Assembly (NCBI GenBank): GCA_902768605.1
Contig: CACXLY010000001.1
Location: forward strand, 1 to 64,000
Length of the DNA stretch: 64,000 bases
Direction of reading: 5' to 3'
DNA from: an uncultured Bacteroidales bacterium
GTDB taxonomy: Bacteria > Bacteroidota > Bacteroidia > Bacteroidales > Bacteroidaceae
A program made the position numbers and the translations under genes. Shown in pieces: positions 52,236 to 59,768 of the stretch (the stretch's first letter is position 1; each line of letters opens with the position of its first letter). A model generated the notes under the pieces. It ran no database searches and had not been told where the DNA came from. It saw only the letters and a program-made list of their open reading frames with translations.

Positions 52236-52922
52236 CTACTTATTCTCCATGCGTCTGCTTATCTCTTGCCAGAGACGTTCCTGTGGAACAGGTGCTTTGA
52301 TGTCGATTAGGGTGTGCGAGACGGGGTGCTCCAGTTCGAGGCGCCATGCGTGGAGCGAGATGCTGCCGTCGGGATTGCTGCGAGGCGCACCGTACTTCAA
52401 GTCGCCCCTGATAGGGCAGCCCATCTTGGCGAGCTGGCATCGTATCTGATGATGACGGCCGGTATGCAGTTCTATTTCAAGGAGGAAGTAGCGGTCCGAC
52501 TCAGCCACGACGCGATAGTCGAGCACGGCCTTCTTGCTGCCCGGCACCTCGCGGTCGTAGGCGCGGGCCGTGTTCTGCTTCTCGTTACGTGTCAGCCAAT
52601 GCGTGAGTGTGCCTTCCGGCAGCGGAGGACGGTTGGCGACGATGGCGAGGTAAGTCTTTCGGACCCCCTTGTGCTCGGCAAACATCTTGTTGAGCCGCGG
52701 CAAGGCCTTGCTCGTCTTGGCAAACAGCACGACGCCGCTGACAGGACGATCCAGCCTGTGGACGACGCCGAGATAGACGCCGGCAGGCTTCTGGTACTTG
52801 TCCTTCAGGTAAGCCTTCACGATATCAGACAAGGGGACATCGCCGGTCTTATCTCCCTGCACGATGTCCCCTGCTCTTTTTGATACTGCTATCAGGTGAT
52901 TATCCTCGTAGAGAACTGTCAT
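52236..52922 (-). CDS. RluA-family pseudouridine synthase
   Basis: 228 residues. Isomerises uridine in rRNA or tRNA. The catalytic motif is GVVHRLDRPVSGVVLFAKTSKA (Asp in HRLDR at about residue 56), and the C-terminal motif ELHTGRHHQIRCQLA is typical. There is no S4 domain, so it belongs to the short RluA/TruC-like group. Target site unknown. Confidence 0.93.
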   Translation of the reverse strand: MTVLYEDNHLIAVSKRAGDIVQGDKTGDVPLSDIVKAYLKDKYQKPAGVYLGVVHRLDRPVSGVVLFAKTSKALPRLNKMFAEHKGVRKTYLAIVANRPPLPEGTLTHWLTRNEKQNTARAYDREVPGSKKAVLDYRVVAESDRYFLLEIELHTGRHHQIRCQLAKMGCPIRGDLKYGAPRSNPDGSISLHAWRLELEHPVSHTLIDIKAPVPQERLWQEISRRMENK

Positions 52923-52940
52923 AGTTCATAGGCTGTAGTC

Positions 52941-53118
52941 CATAGTCCATGGTTATCTCTTGCTCAGTCATAGGGCGTAGCCTTAACTATGAACTCATAA
53001 CTATGAACTCTGCACTTGATTTACATATTCATAGTCCATAGTTATCTCTTGCTCGGTCATAGGGCGTAGCCTTAACTATGAACTCATAACTATGAACTAT
53101 GAACTTGATTTACATATT
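52941..53118. repeat. 89-bp tandem duplication including the end of fabG
   Basis: Two units (52941-53029 and 53030-53118) differ at four positions. The second covers the last codons and stop of fabG (minus strand), so the first carries a copy of the fabG C-terminus. Both contain AACTATG-type heptamers. Confidence 0.9.
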
Positions 53119-53868
53119 CATGCCGCCATCCACTTGGATGACTTGTCCGCTGACGTAGCTGCTCATGTCGCTGGCGAGGAAAGTTGCCACGTTGGCAATG
53201 TCCTCCACCTGCCCGCCGCGGCGCAAAGGAATCTTCTTCTTCCACTCCTCGCGTATCTCCTCGCTAAGCTGCGCCGTCATGGCTGTCTCGATGAAGCCTG
53301 GGGCGATGGCGTTGGCGCGGATGCCCTTCGGTCCCATCTCCTGAGCGATGCTCTTTGCGAGGGCAATCATGCCGGCCTTCGAGGCTGCATAGTTAGCCTG
53401 GCCTGCATTGCCGTGCACGCCCACCACGCTGGCCATGTTGATGATGCTGCCGCCTCTTTGTCTCATCATGACGGGCACACAGGCGTGGGTGAAGTTGAAG
53501 GTGCTCTTCAGATTGACGTTGATGACGGCGTCCCACTGTTGCTCGGTCATGCGGAGCATGAGTCCGTCCTTCGTGATGCCAGCGTTGTTGACGAGGATGT
53601 CAATCGTGCCAAAGTCTTCCTTTATCTTTTTCACTACCTCTTCAGTAGCTGCGAAGTCGGCTGCATTGCCTGCATACGCGCGGCAAGTGACGCCGACAGC
53701 CTCTATTTCCTTGCGCGTGGCTTCCAGTCCGGCAGCCATCTCGTCGTTGAGAACGAGGTCGGTGAATGCTATGTTTGCGCCTTCAGAGGCAAACTTCAAG
53801 GCAATCGCCTTACCGATGCCGCGCGCTGCACCCGTGATGAGTGCTGTCTTTCCTTCTAATAGTTTCAT
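53110..53868 (-). CDS. fabG: 3-oxoacyl-[acyl-carrier-protein] reductase
   Basis: 252 residues from the ATG at 53868 (MKLLEGKTALITGAARGIGKA). Upstream in-frame codons belong to a heptamer tract and an unrelated leader. NADPH-dependent short-chain dehydrogenase that reduces 3-oxoacyl-ACP in fatty acid synthesis. TGAARGIG cofactor loop, NNAG, catalytic Ser (INMASVVG), YAASK and the C-terminal VSGQVIQVDGGMNM are all present. A TetR regulator lies directly upstream on the same strand. Confidence 0.95.
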   Translation of the reverse strand: MKLLEGKTALITGAARGIGKAIALKFASEGANIAFTDLVLNDEMAAGLEATRKEIEAVGVTCRAYAGNAADFAATEEVVKKIKEDFGTIDILVNNAGITKDGLMLRMTEQQWDAVINVNLKSTFNFTHACVPVMMRQRGGSIINMASVVGVHGNAGQANYAASKAGMIALAKSIAQEMGPKGIRANAIAPGFIETAMTAQLSEEIREEWKKKIPLRRGGQVEDIANVATFLASDMSSYVSGQVIQVDGGMNM

Positions 53869-53927
53869 ATTTGGTCGTTTATTCGTTTGGTCGTTTGGGG
53901 AAATCAGAGCGGTAGCAAATTCTTCAT

Positions 53928-53969
53928 TCTTCACTCTTCATTCTTAATTCTTAATTTTTAATTCTTCAT
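53928..53969. repeat. Heptamer tract (TTCATTC/TTAATTC type) between fabG and the TetR gene
   Basis: About six 7-bp units of TTCATTC, TTCACTC and TTAATTC fill the gap between the two minus-strand genes. Confidence 0.8.
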
Positions 53970-53971
53970 TC

Positions 53972-54580
53972 CTACAGGTATTGGCTGAGGTGTCTCTCCT
54001 GTCGGCTCAGCGCTTTATGTATGAGCTTCTGCACGATGCCGCGGCTCATGCCCTGCGGCATACCGTCGGCCAGGCGGCCGTAGATGTAGGGAATCTCCAA
54101 TCCCTTGATGCAGTAGTGCATGATGTCTGCGCAGAGCGGAATGCTGTCTATCTCGAAGCGCCCCTGCTGCACACCTTCGGCCATGATGGACGCGAAGAGG
54201 CGCTGCTCGTTGCGGTCGAAGTTCTTGCGCACCTTTTCCACCATGATGATGTTGCGGAAGAACTCAGCACGCAGGTTGCCATTGCGCTGCACGGCCTCCT
54301 TGATCATGTTCAGGTGCGTGTAGGTCACCTCGACGAGCTTGTCCTCAGGCTCCATCGGCTGCGTCGCCACCTCGTTCATCTTCTCGTTGATGCGCTCCAG
54401 TTCGCCCTCGATGACCGCCCAGTAAATCTCCTCCTTGCTCTTGAAATAGGTATAGAGAGTGCGACGACCCTTGCCCGAAGCCTGGGCAATGTCGTTCATC
54501 GTGGTGTTCTCAAGCCCCTTCTTTGCGAAGAGCTGACGGGCCACGTCCACAAGTTTTATGCGTGTTTTCACTACTGCCAT
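53972..54580 (-). CDS. TetR/AcrR-family transcriptional regulator
   Basis: 202 residues from the ATG at 54580 (MAVVKTRIKLVDVARQLF). The longer open frame upstream crosses the promoter and is rejected. N-terminal HTH: AKKGLENTTMNDIAQASGKGRRTLYTYFKSKEEIY in part; the rest is an alpha-helical ligand domain. It is followed on the same strand by fabG, so it may control fatty acid synthesis, though this is inference from position. Confidence 0.9.
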   Translation of the reverse strand: MAVVKTRIKLVDVARQLFAKKGLENTTMNDIAQASGKGRRTLYTYFKSKEEIYWAVIEGELERINEKMNEVATQPMEPEDKLVEVTYTHLNMIKEAVQRNGNLRAEFFRNIIMVEKVRKNFDRNEQRLFASIMAEGVQQGRFEIDSIPLCADIMHYCIKGLEIPYIYGRLADGMPQGMSRGIVQKLIHKALSRQERHLSQYL

Positions 54581-54588
54581 TCCGTTTG

Positions 54589-54620
54589 CAAAGATAGCAC
54601 ATTTTATTTGATTTGTGCAA
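54589..54620 (-). promoter_or_regulatory. Promoter of the TetR-fabG unit
   Basis: The minus strand reads TTG (54620-54618), 21 bp spacer, TATCTTTG (54596-54589), ending 8 bp before the ATG. The mRNA would be nearly leaderless. Confidence 0.6.
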
Positions 54621-54733
54621 TTATTTGGTGTTAAAAATGCGCAATTGGGTATATTTTGTGCAAGAAAAGGCAAAAAAGCACGTTCAAACAAATAATTTTT
54701 CAATTTTCATTTTTCAATTTTCAATTTTATTTG

Positions 54734-54741
54734 TACCTTTG
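54734..54741 (+). promoter_or_regulatory. -7 promoter element of tRNA-fMet
   Basis: TACCTTTG (TAnnTTTG) lies 20 bp before the tRNA 5' end. A CAATTTT-type heptamer tract lies just upstream (54698-54728). Confidence 0.6.
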
Positions 54742-54761
54742 CAGCCGCAAACAAAGAACAT

Positions 54762-54834
54762 CGCGGGGTAGAGCAGTTGGTAGCTCGTCAGGCTCATAAC
54801 CTGGAGGTCGCCCGTTCGAGTCGGGCTCCCGCAA
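54762..54834 (+). tRNA. Initiator tRNA-Met (CAT)
   Basis: Cloverleaf with acceptor CGCGGGG / TCCCGCA, D-arm AGAGCAGTTGGTAGCTC, anticodon loop CTCATAA and T-arm GCCCGTTCGAGTCGGGC. Position 1 is C and position 72 is A, the unpaired C1-A72 that marks bacterial initiator tRNA. CCA is not encoded (the gene is followed by CGA). Confidence 0.93.
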
Positions 54835-54847
54835 CGAGGGTGGTAGC

Positions 54848-54882
54848 AATCCGGTGGCATTCGTGCCCCGGGTTGTTTTTTT
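54848..54882 (+). terminator. Rho-independent terminator of tRNA-fMet
   Basis: Stem AATCCGG(T)GGCA / TGCCCCGGGTT (11 bp, one bulge) with a TTCG tetraloop, followed by GTTTTTTT. Confidence 0.88.
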
Positions 54883-54943
54883 ATGTCATGACGCGCCGCA
54901 CGCGGCGACGGCCATCCCACCACACGTCGCTGGGTATTTAGAA

Positions 54944-55083
54944 ACGCGTCGCCAGAAAACTACTAACGTGTCGCCCAAAAACGACATACTAGTAAATTGC
55001 AATTTATACACTAGTAAATTGCAAACTATACACGTGTAAATCGCAAACTATACACGTGTCGTTTGGCAATCACTCACGCGACG
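54944..55083. repeat. 22-bp tandem array between convergent tRNA-fMet and GH3
   Basis: Six complete units start at 54944, 54966, 54988, 55010, 55032 and 55054, with a partial seventh at 55076. Each opens with a six-base AC..GT core (ACGCGT, ACGTGT, ACTAGT, ACTAGT, ACGTGT, ACGTGT) followed by a variable 16-base part (for example AAATTGCAAACTATAC). It ends directly at the GH3 stop codon. Confidence 0.92.
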
Positions 55084-57531
55084 TTATTCGAGGGAGAACT
55101 CGACGCGCTGGTTTCCGACGGCGGCGCGGAACTGCCCTGGCTCGAGAATCCACTCCATGTCCTCGTTCACGAAGGCGAGGTCGGACGGATGCACCGTGAG
55201 CGTCACCGTCTTTGTCTCGTGCGCATCAAGCTCGACCTTGGTGAACGCACGCAGCCGCTTGACGTCGGGCGTCAGCGAGGCAACGAGGTCGGACACGAAG
55301 AGAAGCACCGGCTCCTTGACCTTGCGGTCCGACTGGTTCGTGACATCTACGCTGAAGCGAAGGTCGCCGTCGTACTTCGTGCCAGCCGCCGAGCGGGGAG
55401 AGAACCCTTTGCTGGGCTTTACCTTGCCCGCGGCCTTTGGTGTCTCGACGCGCAGGTTGGCGTACTTCACCTCGGAATAGGAGATGCCGGAGCCGAAGGT
55501 CCATTGCACCGTCGTGTTGGCATCGTAGTTGTACGCGCCGGCCATCGTCTCGACATACTCGCAGGGCTTGCAGTCGTAGGTGATGAACGAGCCGTGATGC
55601 TTCGGGTAGGTGTAGGGCATGCGGCCTGAGAAGTTGGCTTCGCCTGCGAGGAGGTTGGCCAGCGCATCGCCGCCGTAGTTGCCGGGCAGGAAGGTGTGGA
55701 CCACCGCCTTCGCCAGAGGCTCAATCCCGCTCACGATGCGGGGTCGGCCCTCGTTGAGCACGAGCACGATGGGCTTGCCGTAGCCCGCCAGCGACTTCAC
55801 CATTTCCTGCTGGTTGGGCGAGAGCGTGAGGTCGTCGATGTTGCCGGGCGTTTCGGTGTAGGAGTTCTCGCCGACGAACGCCACAATGACGTCGGCGGCT
55901 GCTATCTTGGCTTTGATGGCATCATCGCCTTGCTGGCCGTCCTGCGCCTTATGGTCGAGGTTGAAGTTCCGCACGTCGTAGCGAACCATCTCGCTGAACG
56001 CGACGTTCTCCTTGCCGAACTTCACTTCGAGGGCTCCCAGGAAGGTCCTGTACTTGCCAATCTTCGTGGCAATCTCGTCGGTCTGGTTGCCTTGCCAGGT
56101 GTACGTCCAGCCTCCGTTCATCGTGCGGAACGAGTTGGCGTTGGGTCCGCAGACAAACAACTTAGTGCCTTTCCTGAGCGGCAAGACCTGTTGCTCGTTT
56201 TTAAGGAGCACCATGCACTCCTCCGCCATGCTCGTCGCTTCGCGGGCAAACTTGTCGCTACCGAAATCGGGATAAAGGCCCCCTCCTTGCTCCCCCTTTT
56301 GGGGAGTGCTTTTCTTTTTCCCTTTAGACGAAACCTTTGAGGGAGCCTCCCATGTTTCCTTATCCATCAGGCCGACGCGAATCTTCAGGCGTAGGATGCG
56401 TCGGACGGCGTCGTCGATGCGCGACATCGGCACTCTGCCTTCGTTCACCAGCTCGATGAGCAGGTCGCAGAAGTCCGTGGAATAGGGGTCCATCGTCATG
56501 TCGATGCCCGCATTGATGGCGAGGGCAATGGCGTCTTTCTTTGTGGCGGCAACGTGGTCGCGGCGCCAGATGTTGTCGATGTCCGCCCAGTCCGTTACAA
56601 TCATGCCGTCCCAGTCAAGGCCTTCCTTCAGCCACTCCGTCAGCAAGCGGTGATTTGCATGGAAGGGCACGCCGTTGTTGTTGGCCGAGTTGACCATCAG
56701 GCTCAGCGCTCCTGCCTCGCAGCACATGCGGAAGGGCTGGAAGTACTTCTCCATCATGTCGCGATAGGTGACGCTCGAGGGCGTGCGGTCCTTGCCGCTG
56801 ACGGCCGCGCCGTATGCCATGTAGTGCTTCAGGCAAGCCGCCACATTCTGCATCCCCACGCAGTTCGAGTTGTCGCCCTGCAGGCCGCGCGTCAGTTCGG
56901 AAGCCATGATGCCGTTCAGCAGGACGTCCTCGCCAAAGCTTTCCCACACACGGGGCCAGAGGGGCGAACGCGCGATGTCCATCACGGGCGAATAGACCCA
57001 GGGAATGAGGCAAGCGCGGGTCTCATACGCCGTTATCTCTCCGATGCGACGAGGTATGGCGGCGTTGAAGCTGGCGCCTTGTCCCACTTCCTGCGGAAAG
57101 AGCGTCGCACCCCAGGTATAGCTGGCGCCGTGTATCTGGTCGACGCCATAGATTTGCGGCACACCGCATTGCTCCATTGATGCTTGGTTGAGGGCACGGA
57201 TGATGTCGCTCCACTTCTCGGGTGTCTGGGCAGTGCCGAAGGGAACGTTCAATATGGAGCCCACCCTGTGCTTGCCGAAGACATCGTTGACCGCGTCTGC
57301 CGAAAGCATTCCGCCGGCCAGCGTCTGCGAGGCGTTACCTGCCATCGGGTTCTGCACCACCTTGTCGATGGCGAGTTCACACATCTGCCCTACCTTGTCG
57401 CTGAGGGACATCTTGGCGAGCAGGGCCTCGACCTGCGCTTCTACTTTCTCATCACGAGGGATGCACTGCGAATGGGCAGGCAATACAATGGCAGCACACA
57501 TAAGGACTGAAGTTAAAAGGCTTTTGTTCAT
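55084..57531 (-). CDS. Glycoside hydrolase family 3 (beta-glucosidase type)
   Basis: 815 residues. A signal peptide (MNKSLLTSVLMCAAIVLPAHS) precedes the GH3 barrel, with nucleophile Asp314 in GMIVTDWADIDNIW and the substrate segment LKHYMAYG. The alpha/beta sandwich contains LVLNEGRPRIVSGIEPL, and a C-terminal Fn3-like domain follows. Secreted beta-glycosidase releasing terminal sugars; the cluster suggests plant glycans. Residues about 407-418 (KSTPQKGEQGGG) are encoded by a CTCCCC-type palindromic element. It follows the second GH3 gene by 10 bp, so the two form an operon. Confidence 0.94.
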   Translation of the reverse strand: MNKSLLTSVLMCAAIVLPAHSQCIPRDEKVEAQVEALLAKMSLSDKVGQMCELAIDKVVQNPMAGNASQTLAGGMLSADAVNDVFGKHRVGSILNVPFGTAQTPEKWSDIIRALNQASMEQCGVPQIYGVDQIHGASYTWGATLFPQEVGQGASFNAAIPRRIGEITAYETRACLIPWVYSPVMDIARSPLWPRVWESFGEDVLLNGIMASELTRGLQGDNSNCVGMQNVAACLKHYMAYGAAVSGKDRTPSSVTYRDMMEKYFQPFRMCCEAGALSLMVNSANNNGVPFHANHRLLTEWLKEGLDWDGMIVTDWADIDNIWRRDHVAATKKDAIALAINAGIDMTMDPYSTDFCDLLIELVNEGRVPMSRIDDAVRRILRLKIRVGLMDKETWEAPSKVSSKGKKKSTPQKGEQGGGLYPDFGSDKFAREATSMAEECMVLLKNEQQVLPLRKGTKLFVCGPNANSFRTMNGGWTYTWQGNQTDEIATKIGKYRTFLGALEVKFGKENVAFSEMVRYDVRNFNLDHKAQDGQQGDDAIKAKIAAADVIVAFVGENSYTETPGNIDDLTLSPNQQEMVKSLAGYGKPIVLVLNEGRPRIVSGIEPLAKAVVHTFLPGNYGGDALANLLAGEANFSGRMPYTYPKHHGSFITYDCKPCEYVETMAGAYNYDANTTVQWTFGSGISYSEVKYANLRVETPKAAGKVKPSKGFSPRSAAGTKYDGDLRFSVDVTNQSDRKVKEPVLLFVSDLVASLTPDVKRLRAFTKVELDAHETKTVTLTVHPSDLAFVNEDMEWILEPGQFRAAVGNQRVEFSLE

Positions 57532-57541
57532 ATTATCTTAC

Positions 57542-59662
57542 TTATCTGTTTATACGCAGGCGATGGTCGCCAACCTGTATGATGTATTCTCCGGGCAGGA
57601 CTCTCATGGCGTTCGACTTCGCATCCCACCATTCGAAAGCTGAGTCGGGCAAGGGGATGCTGACGCTCTGAGTGCTTCCGGCAGGCACATTGACGCGCTG
57701 GAAGGCACGCAGCGTGCGGATGGGACCGTCCACGTCGCCTACCTTATTAATAAATACGAGCACGGTCTCCTCGCCGTCCCGCTTGCTCTTGTTGCTGACG
57801 GAGAGCGTCAACTTGCCGTCTGCGAAACGCGGCTTGCCATAGACGAACTTGCTGTAACTGAGACCGTAGCCGAAGGGATAGAGCGGCTCGCCACGGAAGA
57901 AGCGGTAGGTATGCCCTTCCATGTTGTAGTCCTCGAAGTCGGGCAGCTGGTCCACATTGCGATAGAACGTGATGGGCAGGCGGCCGCTCGGGTTGACGCG
58001 ACCGAAGAGAACCTCCGCCACGGCCTGTCCGCCTGCCTGACCGCCGTACCAAACTTGCAGGATGGCATCTGTGGATTGCTGTTCCGGGACGAGGCCCATC
58101 GCACTTCCTGAGCAGATGGCGAGGATGACGCGCTTACCCGCCTTATGGAGCGCAGCGAGGATGTCGCGCTGGTCCTGCGGCATCTCTATCATGGTGCGGT
58201 CGCCGCCCTTGAAGCCCGGCTCGTCGACATTCATCTCCTCACCCTCGAGGCGCGGAGAGATGCCGCCGCAGAAGACGATGGTCTTGGCGTCCTTCGCGGC
58301 CTCCACCTGCTGCTGAACATCGCGTTTCCAAGGGATTAAAGTGGCCGATGGGTTGATGGCCTTGATGCCTTCAGCCAGCGTGATGGTGTGGATGGGAAAG
58401 CCGTTGTAGTTGCCCCACTGCATTTCCTCGTCGTTGGCATTCGGGCCCATGATGTAGAGCCCCTGTGTGTCGCTCTCCGACAGCGGCAATGTGTTCTTCT
58501 CGTTTCTCAAGAGGACGATGCTCTTGCGTGCTGCTTCGAGTGCCAAGTCGCTGTGTTCTTTGCAGCAAAGTCGGCTCTCAGGAATCTTGTTCCAGGGATT
58601 GAGTTCGGGGTCGTCGAAGTCGCCAAGGCGGAAACGTGCCTCGAGCAGACGGACGAGACTCCTGTCGATGGTCTCCTCCTTGATGCGTCCCTCTTTCACG
58701 CCATCCACGAGGCTCCCGTAGCTGCCGCCGCATTCGACGTCCGTTCCGGCAATAACCGCCTGGCTGGTTGCCTCGGTCTTGTTTTGGCTGTAATGGTGTC
58801 CGTAGTCTTTCCAGAAGTCGTCGATGGCACCGCAGTCGCTGGTGACCAAGCCGTCGAAGCCCCATTCGTCGCGCAATATTTGCTGCAAGAGGCGGTCGCT
58901 GCCGCAGCAGGGTTTGCCCTCGAAGCGGTTGTAGGCACACATCACCTCAGCCACCTTCGCCTCTTTCACCAAGGCACGGAAGGCATAGAGGTACGTCTCG
59001 TGGAGGTCTCTGAGCTTGATGTTCTCGGCATTGTAGCGGTGGCGGCTCCACTCGGGACCGCTGTGTACGGCATAATGCTTGGCGCATGCCAGCAGCTTCT
59101 GGTAGTGAGAGTCCGTGGGTCCCTGCAGGCCTCGCACGACGCTCTTGCCCATGACGGCCGTGAGGTACGGGTCTTCGCCGTAGGTCTCCTGCCCCCTGCC
59201 CCATCGCGGGTCGCGGAAGATGTTGATGTTCGGCGTCCAGAAGGACAGGCCCTGATACATCTCGCGCTGCGTTCCGAGGCGATGTGCCTTGTTGTGCTTG
59301 ATGCGAGCCTCATCGCTCACGGCCGTGAAGATGCGCTCCACGAGCAGCGTGTCGAACGTCGCCGCCATGCCCATCGTGATGGGGAAGACAGTAGCGTGGC
59401 CGTTGCGCCCCACGCCATGCAGGGCCTCGCTCCACCACTGGAAGACCGGCACATCGAGCCGCTCGACGGGTTTCGAGTAGTTCATCATCAGCCCGACCTT
59501 CTCGTCGAGCGTCAGCCTGCTGCAGAGGTCGAGGGCACGCTCCCTATGGCTGAGCTTGGGGTTCTGATAGGGGTAAGGCTGCGCAAAGGAGGGAGCGGCA
59601 GCACAGGTCACAGCAAACAAAACGAGCAAAAGGGCTCGATGAAATGGACGATTTTGTATCAT
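57542..59662 (-). CDS. Glycoside hydrolase family 3 (beta-xylosidase/arabinosidase type)
   Basis: 706 residues from the ATG at 59662 (MIQNRPFHRALLLVLF). An ATG at 59683 lies on the promoter element. A signal peptide ends SFAQ. Typical segments of the GH3 beta-xylosidase group are VFQWWSEALHGVGRNG, NIFRDPRWGRGQETYGEDP and nucleophile Asp276 in GLVTSDCGAIDDF. C-terminal Fn3-like domain. First gene of a two-gene operon; divergent from a TonB receptor. Xylan- or arabinoxylan-derived substrates are likely. Confidence 0.94.
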   Translation of the reverse strand: MIQNRPFHRALLLVLFAVTCAAAPSFAQPYPYQNPKLSHRERALDLCSRLTLDEKVGLMMNYSKPVERLDVPVFQWWSEALHGVGRNGHATVFPITMGMAATFDTLLVERIFTAVSDEARIKHNKAHRLGTQREMYQGLSFWTPNINIFRDPRWGRGQETYGEDPYLTAVMGKSVVRGLQGPTDSHYQKLLACAKHYAVHSGPEWSRHRYNAENIKLRDLHETYLYAFRALVKEAKVAEVMCAYNRFEGKPCCGSDRLLQQILRDEWGFDGLVTSDCGAIDDFWKDYGHHYSQNKTEATSQAVIAGTDVECGGSYGSLVDGVKEGRIKEETIDRSLVRLLEARFRLGDFDDPELNPWNKIPESRLCCKEHSDLALEAARKSIVLLRNEKNTLPLSESDTQGLYIMGPNANDEEMQWGNYNGFPIHTITLAEGIKAINPSATLIPWKRDVQQQVEAAKDAKTIVFCGGISPRLEGEEMNVDEPGFKGGDRTMIEMPQDQRDILAALHKAGKRVILAICSGSAMGLVPEQQSTDAILQVWYGGQAGGQAVAEVLFGRVNPSGRLPITFYRNVDQLPDFEDYNMEGHTYRFFRGEPLYPFGYGLSYSKFVYGKPRFADGKLTLSVSNKSKRDGEETVLVFINKVGDVDGPIRTLRAFQRVNVPAGSTQSVSIPLPDSAFEWWDAKSNAMRVLPGEYIIQVGDHRLRINR

Positions 59663-59680
59663 GTCTCTATGTTTTTTGTG

Positions 59681-59688
59681 CAAATATA
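59681..59688 (-). promoter_or_regulatory. -7 promoter element of the GH3 operon
   Basis: The minus strand reads TATATTTG (TAnnTTTG), 19 bp upstream of the ATG at 59662. This excludes the upstream ATG at 59683 as start. Confidence 0.6.
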
Positions 59689-59732
59689 CGCAATAATTCT
59701 TTATATTGCTTCTTTTTTCGTCAAGAAAAGTG

Positions 59733-59740
59733 TACTTTTG
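59733..59740 (+). promoter_or_regulatory. -7 promoter element of the TonB-receptor gene
   Basis: TACTTTTG (TAnnTTTG), 29 bp before the ATG at 59769. Confidence 0.55.
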
Positions 59741-59768
59741 CGAATGCTAAGGTAAAAAGTCCGGTATT

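Noticed and set aside
53869..53934. Longer N-terminus for FabG
   Set aside because: The added residues come from a heptamer tract and do not precede the usual FabG opening; the ATG at 53868 gives the standard start.
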